Shown: positions 17,308 through 25,514 of the stretch, piece after piece
How positions within the stretch are numbered: position 1 is the stretch's first letter
How the letters are laid out: each line of letters begins with the position of its first letter
Program-made: the position numbers and the translations under genes
Notes under the pieces: model-generated
Databases searched by the model: none
The model's input: the letters and a program-made list of their open reading frames with translations, nothing else
Told to the model about the DNA's origin: nothing
Source of the DNA: JABSQH01 sp039177505
Lineage (GTDB): Bacteria; Actinomycetota; Acidimicrobiia; Acidimicrobiales; Ilumatobacteraceae
Direction: 5' to 3'
Assembly: GCA_039177505.1 (NCBI GenBank)
Contig: JBCDFR010000009.1
Coordinates: 1 to 64,000 of the forward strand
DNA: 64,000 nucleotides

Positions 17308-18492
17308 ATGACGTCACCCGACCTGCTCCCCGTCACCGGTGCTTGGCAGCCCGGTGACGATCCCGGCAACCGTCAATTCTTCACGCACGCGACCGATCGG
17401 CGGTTCGCCCTCGATGCGGGCGTGGCGCTGCGCGACGTCGTTGTTGCCTATGAGACCTGGGGTCACCTCGACGCCGACGCATCGAACGCGGTGCTGCTAT
17501 GTCACGCCTGGACCGGCGACAGCCATGCGGCGGGGGGCTCGGGCCGAGGTCATCCGACCGAAGGTTGGTGGGACGACATGGTCGGCCCCGGCCGACCGGT
17601 CGATACCGACCGCTACTTCGTCGTCTGTGCGAATGCGCTCGGTGGCTGTCAGGGCTCGACGGGGCCGGCATCGCCGCACCCCGATGATGGGCGACCGTAT
17701 GGTTCGCGGTTTCCGGTAGTGACCATCCGCGACATGGTGCGTTCGCAGGCGCGGCTCATGGAATCGCTGGGCATCCGTCGCTGGTTGGCCGTGGTCGGCG
17801 GGTCGTTGGGTGGGATGCAGGCTCTCGAATGGGCGGTGATGTACCCCCGGCGGGTGCGCTCGTTGGTCGCCGTGGCGACGTGTATGCAGGCGACGGCACA
17901 GCAGATCGCCTGGGGGGCGATCGGGCGGCGAGCGATCCGTCTCGATCCCAAGTGGCGTGGCGGTGACTACTACGACGCCGACCCGGGCGACGGGCCGAGC
18001 GAAGGGCTCGAGATCGCCCGCATGGTGGCCCAGGTCACGTTCCGCAGCGACAACGTCTTCACCGATCGCTTCGGGCGGGAGTTGGCCGACACTACCAAGG
18101 TCGGCGACACCTTCGACATGTGGCAGCGATTCGAGGTCGAGCGGTACCTCGAACATCACGGCGACAAGCTCGTGCGCCGGTTCGATGCCAATAGTTATCT
18201 GTCGATCGGCAAGGCGATGGATCTGCATGATCTCGCCCGCGGTCGCGGCAGTCTCGAACGCGCCATGGCCCGGGTAGTTGCTCCCACCATGTCGGTCGGG
18301 ATCTGGAGCGACATGCTGTATCCCGCCTACCAACAGCGGCAGATTCACGAGGCAATCGCTGCTCGCGGTGTGCCGAGCGAGTACGTGGAGATCGACTCGC
18401 CACACGGTCACGATGCATTCCTGATCAACGGCGACCAGGTGGCCGGGCCACTCGCACGTTTTCTCGGTCGGGCGGCGAAGGCCGATCTGTGA
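17308..18492 (+). CDS. metX: Homoserine O-acyltransferase (MetX)
   Basis: MetX activates homoserine with acetyl-CoA (or succinyl-CoA in some members) for methionine synthesis. It is an alpha/beta hydrolase of ~394 residues, the usual length. Motifs: LLCHAWTGDSHAAG, the nucleophile elbow VGGSLGGMQALEW (Ser), GSTGPASP, IWSDMLYPAYQQ (acidic residue) and SPHGHDAFLI (catalytic His near the C-terminus). ATG 17308 fits the family start. A four-base GTGA overlap couples it to the acidic membrane protein gene. The sulfhydrylase partner is not in the window. Acyl preference cannot be assigned by eye. Confidence 0.93.
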   Translation: MTSPDLLPVTGAWQPGDDPGNRQFFTHATDRRFALDAGVALRDVVVAYETWGHLDADASNAVLLCHAWTGDSHAAGGSGRGHPTEGWWDDMVGPGRPVDTDRYFVVCANALGGCQGSTGPASPHPDDGRPYGSRFPVVTIRDMVRSQARLMESLGIRRWLAVVGGSLGGMQALEWAVMYPRRVRSLVAVATCMQATAQQIAWGAIGRRAIRLDPKWRGGDYYDADPGDGPSEGLEIARMVAQVTFRSDNVFTDRFGRELADTTKVGDTFDMWQRFEVERYLEHHGDKLVRRFDANSYLSIGKAMDLHDLARGRGSLERAMARVVAPTMSVGIWSDMLYPAYQQRQIHEAIAARGVPSEYVEIDSPHGHDAFLINGDQVAGPLARFLGRAAKADL

Positions 18493-19268
18493 TCGGTGGG
18501 CGTGACATGATCGCGGGTGGATTGGCAACGGTCGGCGACCCGGCCTCGACACGACTTGTGTACGCACTGGTGATCGCGCTTGCGGTGATCGGTCTCGCGC
18601 TGGTGGTCCTCGGCGTGTATCTCGTGCGCTCGACCAAGGTCGATCCCGAGATGCTGGCCCCGCTGGAGCGAATGGGGGAGCGGTCGTGGCGCAAGCAAGA
18701 CCCGGCTAGCCAGCAACGGCTCCTCGACGAGGTCCGGCCCGATGGTGCGACGCCGTTGTGGCGCGCCGAGCCCGAACCCGAACGCGATGCGGCATTCGAC
18801 GCTCCGCCCGACGCCGCGGGATTCGACGACCTGCGCGATGACGCGATCGCTGCCGAAGGCGCGGAGAGCACCGGCGACGAGAGCACCGATGACGGCGACA
18901 CCGGCGACAGCGAAGTCGGCGACGGCGAGGCAGCGACCGATGAGCCAGAGGCCACTGCAGCCGCCGCGAACGACGAGGCTGAGCGCAGCGATGACGAGAG
19001 CACCGACGCCGACACCGATGACAGCGACGCAGCGAGCGACGAATTAGAGGTCACAGCAGTCGAGGCGAACATCGACGCTGCGAACGTGGTCACCGACGGC
19101 GGCGATGGCGATGCCGACGCTGGAGACACCGATGACACCGGCGACGACGCCGACGATGTCGCCGACGACCACGATGACGCCGACGGCGATGACGCCGACG
19201 GCGATGACGCCGACAGCAGCGGTCACGATGTCGACGAGGGCGACGAGCCGGTCGGGATTCCGGGCTGA
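18489..19268 (+). CDS. Single-pass membrane protein with long acidic low-complexity tail
   Basis: An N-terminal membrane helix lies at residues ~24-46 (LVYALVIALAVIGLALVVLG). A short basic linker with a conserved look (MERSWRKQD-type) follows, then ~150 residues rich in Asp, Glu, Thr, Ser and Ala with almost no basic residues. The 3' end carries short DNA repeats (GACGCCGACGGCGAT units around 19183-19212), giving a DGDDAD repeat. No known domain is recognised. GTG 18489 overlaps the metX stop; ATG 18507 is an alternative. The tail could bind cations or basic proteins; that is only inferred from composition. Confidence 0.6.
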   Translation: MIGGRDMIAGGLATVGDPASTRLVYALVIALAVIGLALVVLGVYLVRSTKVDPEMLAPLERMGERSWRKQDPASQQRLLDEVRPDGATPLWRAEPEPERDAAFDAPPDAAGFDDLRDDAIAAEGAESTGDESTDDGDTGDSEVGDGEAATDEPEATAAAANDEAERSDDESTDADTDDSDAASDELEVTAVEANIDAANVVTDGGDGDADAGDTDDTGDDADDVADDHDDADGDDADGDDADSSGHDVDEGDEPVGIPG

Positions 19269-19298
19269 CGAGGTGCCGCCCCCAGTAGGGTCGGCGTC

Positions 19299-19523
19299 GT
19301 GGCTTCCCTCGATGTCGATGCAATGTTGGAGCGGTTTCGTGAGCGCGCCGCCGCGGTGAAGAAACGGCCGCTTCCGCCGGTCGCCGGCGAGGAACGCCAG
19401 GAGTTCATCCGGCAGTCCCAACTCGATTTCCAGGACTTCGCCATCGTCGGCGACGCCGACGTGAGCCTCGACGACGGTGTTCTCACCCTGCGCATCGACC
19501 TGCGTCCCGACCAGCAGCGCTAA
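19299..19523 (+). CDS. Small hypothetical protein, 74 residues
   Basis: The sequence is highly charged: residues 7-30 look helical (AMLERFRERAAAVKKRPLPP) and an acidic strand region follows (VGDADVSLDDGVLTLRIDL). No domain is recognised. GTG 19299 is the start; no membrane or signal segment is present. It lies 30 bases after the acidic membrane protein gene on the same strand and may share its transcript. The open frame and codon use look genuine, but the function is unknown. Confidence 0.6.
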   Translation: MASLDVDAMLERFRERAAAVKKRPLPPVAGEERQEFIRQSQLDFQDFAIVGDADVSLDDGVLTLRIDLRPDQQR

Positions 19524-19645
19524 TCCATAGCAGCGCACCGTTCGTGCGGTCTGCGGGCAGCCACCTGTCGCCGATGCCGGGTCACTCCCGGCGCTGGTAT
19601 AGTTATGGTCCCTCTGAAGCGGGCCAAACCTCTTCGGTGAACATT

Positions 19646-19718
19646 GCGGACGTGGCTCAGTTGGTAGAGCGTCACCTTGCCAAGGTGAAGGTCGCCGGTT
19701 CGATCCCGGTCGTCCGCT
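19646..19718 (+). tRNA. tRNA-Gly (GCC)
   Basis: The 7-bp acceptor stem (GCGGACG with CGTCCGC), D arm, anticodon loop TTGCCAA (anticodon GCC) and T loop GGTTCGATCC are all present. An encoded CCA follows the T discriminator (19719-19721). A TATAGT -10-like element lies at ~19598, and a strong terminator hairpin starts at 19723. Confidence 0.95.
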
Positions 19719-19722
19719 CCAT

Positions 19723-19752
19723 AAACGCCCCGGTCGACCGACCGGGGCGTTT
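19723..19752 (+). terminator. Terminator hairpin after tRNA-Gly
   Basis: There is a perfect 13-bp stem: AAACGCCCCGGTC (19723-19735) and GACCGGGGCGTTT (19740-19752), with loop GACC. It sits directly after the tRNA CCA. The core GCCCCGGTC/GACCGGGGC recurs in the terminators of the two following secreted-protein genes. Confidence 0.85.
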
Positions 19753-19999
19753 CTCGTTGTCGGGAGTAATGGCGTCCGGCCCACGAAGCGTTGTGAAACC
19801 GTTCGCGTTGGGGGCCGCCACGCGATCACGGCTGCTGCGAGCCCGCGTCCATGTTTGCAGGTGGGCGTGGTCGAGGCCGCCCGACCTGCCTGTTGTGACC
19901 TGAACGAATCAGTTGAGATCTTTCGGGGTGCGTTGAGTTCGTCCTTAAGTCCGTCCGTGTTTGTTGTCATCGTCCCCTCAGTACCCGAAAGGCCCGACG

Positions 20000-20704
20000 A
20001 TGTTCTCCCGTGTCACTTCTCTCACAGCACTCACAGTTGCCGCGACATCACTCGCCCTTGGCGGCTCCGTCGCCGCTGCTAGCCCGGTCGACTCCGGCGA
20101 CTCGGACGCCCCGCCGTTCGTCCAGGCCGCTGTCGCAGCCTTCAGCTCGGCCTCGAATCCGCCAGAACCGCCAGACTGCACCATCGGAAACGACCCGCTG
20201 CATGATGGCTCGCTGCACTGCTATTTCGAGCATGTGGGGTACTACGGGGACCTTAGGAATTTCTTGCACAACTGGCATGAGTTGCCGGCGGCCTTCTGCG
20301 AGAACGCCGGCAGCATGTGGCCGGTTCTCCCCTACTGCTGGATGATCGATGAGCGCCCGGTCAACGTCGACATCGACGTGCGCGGTGCAGGCGCCGTCGA
20401 GACCTACGTGGATGGCGAGCTGGTAGCGACGACGACGAGCGACAGCGAGTCGGCCAGAGTGCAGGTTCCCGTCGGGCCCTGGGTGGTGTCGCCGACGTCT
20501 GAGATCGTGTTGCCAGAAGGCATCACGTTCGTGCCAGTCGACCACAGCGGCGATGGCTTCAAGATCACCGAGTTGCCAGACTTCTACACGTGGAACTGGC
20601 AGTTCGAGACTATTCTTCCGTTCTTCTTTCACCCGGGCCCGAACAGCACGCTCAGGCCCGTCACCTTCGGCATCGACTTCGACGCCGCGACCGTCGCGCC
20701 CTAA
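20000..20704 (+). CDS. Secreted protein of unknown family, paralog A (short form)
   Basis: This 234-residue protein has a Sec signal peptide (MFSRVTSLTALTVAATSLAL, cleavage probably after SVAA). The mature part has a Pro/Ser-rich start, a Cys-containing segment (PPDCTIGNDPLHDGSLHCYF) and a conserved central beta-rich region (NVDIDVRGAGAVETYVDGEL). It ends in DFDAATVAP. Its first ~220 residues closely match paralog B downstream, which continues ~120 residues further; A therefore appears to have lost the C-terminal part. GAAAGG lies a few bases before ATG 20000. No known domain is recognised. A terminator hairpin follows at 20724. Confidence 0.75.
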   Translation: MFSRVTSLTALTVAATSLALGGSVAAASPVDSGDSDAPPFVQAAVAAFSSASNPPEPPDCTIGNDPLHDGSLHCYFEHVGYYGDLRNFLHNWHELPAAFCENAGSMWPVLPYCWMIDERPVNVDIDVRGAGAVETYVDGELVATTTSDSESARVQVPVGPWVVSPTSEIVLPEGITFVPVDHSGDGFKITELPDFYTWNWQFETILPFFFHPGPNSTLRPVTFGIDFDAATVAP

Positions 20705-20723
20705 CGGTCGTCGGTTCCTGCAC

Positions 20724-20753
20724 GATTGCCCCGGTCGAGTGACCGGGGCAATC
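20724..20753 (+). terminator. Terminator hairpin after secreted paralog A
   Basis: There is a perfect 13-bp stem, GATTGCCCCGGTC (20724-20736) and GACCGGGGCAATC (20741-20753), with a 4-base loop. It is followed by GTCGTTTT. It belongs with the similar hairpins at 19723 and 22209. Confidence 0.85.
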
Positions 20754-20828
20754 GTCGTTTTCGGGCGCTCTTCGGGCGACCGATCAACCGACCGCCGCCG
20801 GATCGCTGGCGGCGTGCCGCGAGCGCCA

Positions 20829-20946
20829 ATTAGGATACTGGTTCAGCGTTGAAGATGATCGCCGAGATCAACCAGCGGCCGTCGTCTTGGCGATGGAGGG
20901 TGAGCATCTGTTTGGCGGACACGCCGCGCTCCGTGCCGTCGCTGCT
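20829..20946 (-). pseudogene. 3' fragment of the SnoaL-like gene left by the duplication
   Basis: About 112 bases match the last part of the SnoaL-like gene at 22316-22430, including the TAA stop (20829-20831) and the codons for its C-terminal residues (ending EPVS here, EPAS in the intact gene). Homology stops at the GCTGCTG junction. It has no start and cannot be expressed as a domain. It marks the duplication end point. Confidence 0.85.
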
Positions 20947-21116
20947 GCGAGCCCGCGTCGGCGCTTGCAGGTGGGCGTGGTCGGGGATGCGCGACCTGCC
21001 TGTTGTGACACAAACGAATCAGTTGAGGACTTTCGGGGTGTGTTGAGTTCGCCCTAAAGCTCGTCCGTGTTAGGTGGTCATCGTCCCGCACAGATCAGTA
21101 CCCGAAAGGCCCGACG

Positions 21117-22184
21117 ATGTTCTCCCGTGTCACTTCTCTCACAGCACTCACAGTTGCCGCGACATCACTCGCCCTTGGCGGCTCCGTCGCCGCTGCTAGT
21201 CCGGTCGACTCCGGCGACTCGGACGCCCCGCCGTTCGCCCCGGTTGCTGCCGCAGCCTTCAGCTCGGCCTCGAATCCGCCAGAGCCGCCAGACTGCAAAG
21301 TCGGAAAGGACCCGCTGCATGATGGCTCCCTGCACTGCTATCTCGCATTACAGGACTACTACAGCGACTTGAGGAATTTCGCGGAGAACCTGTATGACTT
21401 GCCGCTGAACTTCTGCAAGGACGCCGGCAACGGGTGGGCGTTTCTTCCCTATTGCTGGTTTATCGATGAGCGCCCGGTCAACGTCGACATCGACGTGCGC
21501 GGTGCAGGCGCCGTCGAGACCTACGTGGATGGCGAGCTGGTAGCCACGACGACGAGCGACAGCGAGTCGGCCAGAGTGCAGGTTCCCGTCGGGCCCTGGA
21601 TGGTGTCGCCGACGTCTGAGATCCTGTCGCCAGTAGGCATCACGTTCGTGCCAGTCGACCACACCGGCGGTGGCTTGGAGTTCACCGAGTTGCCAGACTT
21701 CTTCACGTGGAACTATCTGTTCGAGACGATTCTTCCGGTCTTCTTTCACCCGAGCTCGAACAGCACGCTCAGGCCCGTCAACTTGGGCGTCGACTTCTGT
21801 CGTCCTTTCGTGCCCAGTACCGACGGCACAACGATCAACAACAAGAGCGCCGACAGAAGCGTGGGCGGAATCGAGCCAGGCCCCGACGGCTACACACTTT
21901 GCTCCGACACGCTGGAATTGACCCACGGGATGATGGAAGAAGGTACCGACGTCGTCAGATTCACCGAACTCGACTTCGTCATCAACGCCGACAACACCGT
22001 GACAGTGACATCATTCGCCGGCATCGTCGGAACCTTCCATATGTTCTTTTCGGACGTCTCCCCCATCACCGAAGTCACCGGCCATTACGACCCTGTCACC
22101 GGCCTGGTGCATCTCGACGTGACCACCGACATACCGGGTCACCGCGCTGCGGTCGTCCTGGAAGACGTATTCCATACCGCTTAG
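21117..22184 (+). CDS. Secreted protein of unknown family, paralog B (long form)
   Basis: This 355-residue exported protein has the same signal peptide and nearly the same first ~220 residues as paralog A (PPDCKVGKDPLHDGSLHCYL, then the shared NVDIDVRGAGAVETYVDGEL block). A C-terminal ~125-residue region is present only here (LCSDTLELTHGMMEEGTDVV, VTVTSFAGIVGTFHMF, VRFTELDF). That part is beta-strand rich and contains two cysteines, but no family is recognised. ATG 21117 follows CGAAAGG. Gene B probably reflects the ancestral full-length form. A terminator follows at 22209. Its role outside the cell is unknown. Confidence 0.75.
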   Translation: MFSRVTSLTALTVAATSLALGGSVAAASPVDSGDSDAPPFAPVAAAAFSSASNPPEPPDCKVGKDPLHDGSLHCYLALQDYYSDLRNFAENLYDLPLNFCKDAGNGWAFLPYCWFIDERPVNVDIDVRGAGAVETYVDGELVATTTSDSESARVQVPVGPWMVSPTSEILSPVGITFVPVDHTGGGLEFTELPDFFTWNYLFETILPVFFHPSSNSTLRPVNLGVDFCRPFVPSTDGTTINNKSADRSVGGIEPGPDGYTLCSDTLELTHGMMEEGTDVVRFTELDFVINADNTVTVTSFAGIVGTFHMFFSDVSPITEVTGHYDPVTGLVHLDVTTDIPGHRAAVVLEDVFHTA

Positions 22185-22208
22185 CACACCCCGGTAGTGA
22201 ATCCCGCA

Positions 22209-22240
22209 CGAATGCCCCGGTCCCTCGACCGGGGCATTCG
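22209..22240 (+). terminator. Terminator hairpin after secreted paralog B
   Basis: There is a perfect 14-bp stem: CGAATGCCCCGGTC (22209-22222) and GACCGGGGCATTCG (22227-22240), with loop CCTC, followed by TCGTTTTC. It shares the GCCCCGGTC core with the hairpins at 19723 and 20724. Confidence 0.85.
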
Positions 22241-22315
22241 TCGTTTTCGGGCGCTCTTCGGGCGACCGATCAACCGACCGCCACCGGATCACTGGTGGAG
22301 TGCCGCGAGCGCCAA

Positions 22316-22714
22316 TTAGGACGCTGGTTCAGCGTTGAAGATGATCGCCGAGATCAACCAGCGGCCGTCGTTTTGGCGATGGAGGGTGAGCATCTGTTTG
22401 GCGGACACGCGGCGATCTGTGCCGTCGCTGCTGGCGTGCACGATCGACACCGCGCAGGTGGCGACTGCGAGGTCGTTGCCCACCTCGACGCTGATGTCGG
22501 ATGCTTTCGACGAACGGTAGGACGGCCAGGCCTGCATGAACGTGCGGATTGCTGCCTTACCCTCGACCACCGGGCCCGTTGGGGGGAACATTCTGGCGTC
22601 GTCTTCGTAGAGTGCGAGCACGCCCTCGAGGTCGTTGTCCCCGATCAGGGCGTTGTTCGCCGCGACGACGTTCGCTGCGGCAGTGTTGTCGTCGGATTCG
22701 TCGCTATGAGACAT
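22316..22714 (-). CDS. SnoaL-like / NTF2-fold protein
   Basis: This 132-residue protein has the cone-shaped NTF2/SnoaL-like fold pattern: an N-terminal helix, then LEGVLALYEDDARMFPPTG (the hallmark 'alighting' segment), VVEGKAAIRTFMQAWPSY, a beta core and a C-terminal WLISAIIFNAEPAS. The family includes polyketide cyclases, DUF4440 proteins and ketosteroid isomerase-like enzymes; nothing fixes the substrate. ATG 22714 begins 12 bases after the arylsulfotransferase stop, so the two probably share an operon. A 3' copy of this gene at 20829 shows it was the right-hand edge of the duplication. Confidence 0.8.
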   Translation of the reverse strand: MSHSDESDDNTAAANVVAANNALIGDNDLEGVLALYEDDARMFPPTGPVVEGKAAIRTFMQAWPSYRSSKASDISVEVGNDLAVATCAVSIVHASSDGTDRRVSAKQMLTLHRQNDGRWLISAIIFNAEPAS

Positions 22715-22726
22715 GTCTGCAGGGTC

Positions 22727-24355
22727 TCAGGGGAGCGGCGGGATCGACACGCCGGCGGTGTCTCGCAGCGTCTGGCGGTCGAACGCCTCTGGCGCATGCT
22801 TGATGATCCGGTAGCTGATCCCCGACGGTACCTGCGCGATCGAGAGCAGAAGCTCGCGAGTGCCGTTGGCGTCGGCAGGGCCGTACTCCTGGAACACGGG
22901 CTGCAGGGTACCCCATGTGACCAACACGGACCCGTCGGGAGCGACGCGGGTGCCGCCCTGGGCGCCGCTCGGTCGTTGCTCTGGCTCCTGCAACTGCCAC
23001 AGCAGCGTGGCCGTCATGTTTGCCTCGTCGATGCGGTACGCCGCGACTCGGGCCGGATCGGCGGTGGCGCTGCGGTTGTCGAAGATCGTGAGGGTGTTCG
23101 TGCTCTCGTCGAACCGGGCGTCGTGGGGGCGGATGACACCGTTGTATGGATCGTTTAGGACATCGAGCCGCCGCTCGTTCGCCGTCGGCGACCCACCTGC
23201 CGGTGGCGTCGAGCCCAGCACCCATGCCAGCTCGCCGGTGGCGCGATCGACGCGGTATGCCGCATCGATGTGCCGGGCCGACGCAATGTAGTCACCGTTC
23301 CCGAGCCGTTGCACCGAGTTGGTGTGAATCACGTCGATCTCGCCACCGTTCGGCGCGTCTGCGTACCGCGCGAAACGCTGCGGGAACGCGACGTCGAGCA
23401 CGCCGAAGTGGTCCATGGCATGCCATATCCATTGGATTTCCCCGTCGGCGTCGAGTTCGATCAGTGCGTTGTCGACGATCCACTCGTCGTCGTTGAAGCA
23501 CGGTGGTGTATCGCCGGTCGGGCAGGTCACGAGGCCCTCCAAGGGCGTGAGGTCGAGGCCGTCGTCGCGCAACGGGTACGAGAGGATCGTCGAACCGCCG
23601 TCGGGATGATCGACGTGCTCGTGGTGATCGATCGGATAGTCCTGTTCCCATTCCGGATACGGCAGCCCGCCGAGTCCAGCGGTGATCTCTACGACACCGG
23701 CGCCCACGGGTGCACCTCCGAGGTCGAAGAGCCGAGTGCGCACCGCGTCGTCAATGGTGCCGAATCCCATACTCGACAGCTTGGTCGCCCGCAACGATCC
23801 ATCTGGTCGCCGATCGAAATTGAGGACATCGACCTCGGAGTCGGCGTACCACACCGGTGCGCCGTACTCGTCGAAGATCACCATGTAGTTGCCCGACGGG
23901 GAGGGACCCTGGCCGAAGGTGGAGGTGTACCACCCGGGTTCGGGTGACCCCGGACGTTCGACTTCCATTCGCGGAAAGTCCTCGGGCAGACAACGCAAGA
24001 AGTACTCGGCGCGATCGGCCCCGCTGGTCACGTCGACCTCGATCAGCTCGTGCACGCGCACGGGTACCTCGGTCGGCGAGGCATTCTCGACCTGCCGCCC
24101 GTTGACGAGAATCGTTGCGTCGTCGTCGGCGTCGACGATCACTGTCACCTGTTCGGTTGAGTTCGCGCAGACGATGCCGTAGTCGGTTGCGAGCGGATCG
24201 AACGCCGGCCAGGTCGTTAGGTCCACCGAAACCGCCGATACGAGATCCGGCGAATCCGCTGCCGGCCCGTTCTCGTCGGCAGACGCGCCCGAGACGGCGA
24301 CGATGGACGAGACTCCCGCCGCAAGGGCCACGACGGTGGTTCTGAGCGCCAGCAT
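22727..24355 (-). CDS. Secreted arylsulfotransferase (ASST) family protein
   Basis: This 542-residue protein has a signal peptide (LRTTVVALAAGVSSIVAVSG, cleaved near ASA). A short beta-sandwich region (residues ~40-130) is followed by a six-bladed-propeller ASST part. It carries histidines in DHHEHVDHPDGG and DVIHTNSVQRL, and RPHDARFDESTNTLTIFDN, a typical ASST segment with the active histidine region. The family transfers sulfate from phenolic esters or has other phenol-linked roles; some members lack the classical histidine, so activity is unproven. ATG 24355 fits the signal peptide. It lies upstream of the SnoaL-like gene in the same direction. Confidence 0.8.
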   Translation of the reverse strand: MLALRTTVVALAAGVSSIVAVSGASADENGPAADSPDLVSAVSVDLTTWPAFDPLATDYGIVCANSTEQVTVIVDADDDATILVNGRQVENASPTEVPVRVHELIEVDVTSGADRAEYFLRCLPEDFPRMEVERPGSPEPGWYTSTFGQGPSPSGNYMVIFDEYGAPVWYADSEVDVLNFDRRPDGSLRATKLSSMGFGTIDDAVRTRLFDLGGAPVGAGVVEITAGLGGLPYPEWEQDYPIDHHEHVDHPDGGSTILSYPLRDDGLDLTPLEGLVTCPTGDTPPCFNDDEWIVDNALIELDADGEIQWIWHAMDHFGVLDVAFPQRFARYADAPNGGEIDVIHTNSVQRLGNGDYIASARHIDAAYRVDRATGELAWVLGSTPPAGGSPTANERRLDVLNDPYNGVIRPHDARFDESTNTLTIFDNRSATADPARVAAYRIDEANMTATLLWQLQEPEQRPSGAQGGTRVAPDGSVLVTWGTLQPVFQEYGPADANGTRELLLSIAQVPSGISYRIIKHAPEAFDRQTLRDTAGVSIPPLP

Positions 24356-24474
24356 CTATGTACTTTGGCGGCGCTGACCGGGCGATCGCAGTCGACGTCG
24401 ACACGATTCGGGCAGGGTTTGGCATCCTCTCGGCCTCCGTTCAGCCAGAAGCGAGTCGCGGTGTCCGCGGCCGG

Positions 24475-25386
24475 CTACCGCGCCTCGAGCGCAGCCATCA
24501 CTGCCGCCATGGTCTCAGCGACCATCTGTTCGCGCGGTGGCAGCCCCGGTGACTCGTTCGGCATGACGGGGTTGACGCCCTCGCCGATCGAATGGAACCG
24601 GTCCATCGCCATCTCGACGAAGTCGGGGTGCGGGAGCACCCAATAGCGGTTCTCGCGCACGGCGCTGATAACCATGTCGGCGACTGCAGCAGGCTGCATC
24701 CCCTCCTCGATCGCCGTGCGGACGTAGTTGAACCTCACCTCTTGGCCGACTTCAAGCTCGGGTCGTGCGCCCAGTTCATCGGGCCAATTGCGGTCGGCGT
24801 CGATGATGCCGGTACGCACCCAACCCGGGCACAGACAGCTGACACCGACAGGGACCGGCGAGGGCTCCATCGTGTGGTACAGCCCCTCGGTCAGCGCTAC
24901 CACGGCGTGCTTGCTGGCGTCGTATGCCGGGCCGAACCCGGGAAACAGCCCGGCGATCGAGGCCGTGTTCACGACGTGGCCGCCGCCCGACTCGAGAATG
25001 CGCGGCAGGAACGCACGGACGCCATAGATCACGCCCCACAGGTTCACGCCGAGCGTCCACTCCCAGGTCTCGATGGGTCCGAGCCACGGATCGCCCTTGC
25101 CGGCAACGCCGGCGTTGTTGCAGATCACGTGGACTGCCCCGAACCGATCGACGGTGGCAGCCGCAAGGGCGTCGACCTCGTCGGCCTTGCTCACATCGGT
25201 GATCGACGTGAGCGTCTCGACGCCGTGGCTCGCCCGCACCTCGCCGTCGGCCACTTCGAGGTCGTCGGCATTGACATCTGCCAGTACGAGTTTGCAGCCC
25301 GCAGCGCCGAACGAGTTGGCCATCGCCAGCCCGATTCCGCCCGCTGCGCCAGTGATGACGACGACGGTGTCGTTGGTCAGGTCCAT
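24475..25386 (-). CDS. Short-chain dehydrogenase/reductase (SDR)
   Basis: This classical SDR of ~303 residues has the cofactor motif TGAAGGIG (residues ~11-18), NNAG in ICNNAGVAGKGD, NTASIAGLFPGFG and the active site YDASKHAVV (Tyr and Lys). The C-terminal region is longer than the minimum. It probably oxidises or reduces a hydroxyl group on a lipid-like substrate. ATG 25386 is preceded by AAAGGGGCG. It is divergent from oleA 128 bases away, and the shared region may coordinate both, but this is inference. The substrate is unknown. Confidence 0.85.
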   Translation of the reverse strand: MDLTNDTVVVITGAAGGIGLAMANSFGAAGCKLVLADVNADDLEVADGEVRASHGVETLTSITDVSKADEVDALAAATVDRFGAVHVICNNAGVAGKGDPWLGPIETWEWTLGVNLWGVIYGVRAFLPRILESGGGHVVNTASIAGLFPGFGPAYDASKHAVVALTEGLYHTMEPSPVPVGVSCLCPGWVRTGIIDADRNWPDELGARPELEVGQEVRFNYVRTAIEEGMQPAAVADMVISAVRENRYWVLPHPDFVEMAMDRFHSIGEGVNPVMPNESPGLPPREQMVAETMAAVMAALEAR

Positions 25387-25514
25387 GATTGCGCCCCTTT
25401 GGTCCTCGGATCCCCGCCCGTGGGCGATTTCCACTTCCTGCTGTTCCTCGGCAGGACGCTACCTCAGCGCGTTTCCGGCGTAGGCTCCGGAGCATTCATG
25501 CGAAAGGAGCTGCG

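Larger units (their letters stand above)
19831..20940 (+). repeat. Tandem duplication, unit 1
   Basis: This unit starts at GCTGCTGCGAGCCCGCG (19831) and includes a conserved upstream region, a secreted-protein gene, its terminator and the 3' end of a SnoaL-like gene. Unit 2 starts at 20941 with the same sequence. The unit ends inside the SnoaL-like gene at a GCTGCTG microhomology. The offset is 1,110 bases at the upstream boundary. Confidence 0.85.
20941..22426 (+). repeat. Tandem duplication, unit 2
   Basis: This second unit contains upstream DNA similar to 19831-19999 (shared blocks include CAGGTGGGCGTGGTC, ACGAATCAGTTGAG and CGAAAGGCCCGACG), paralog B, a terminator and then the intact SnoaL-like gene end. 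It is ~376 bases longer than unit 1, mainly because gene B has an extra C-terminal region. Confidence 0.8.
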
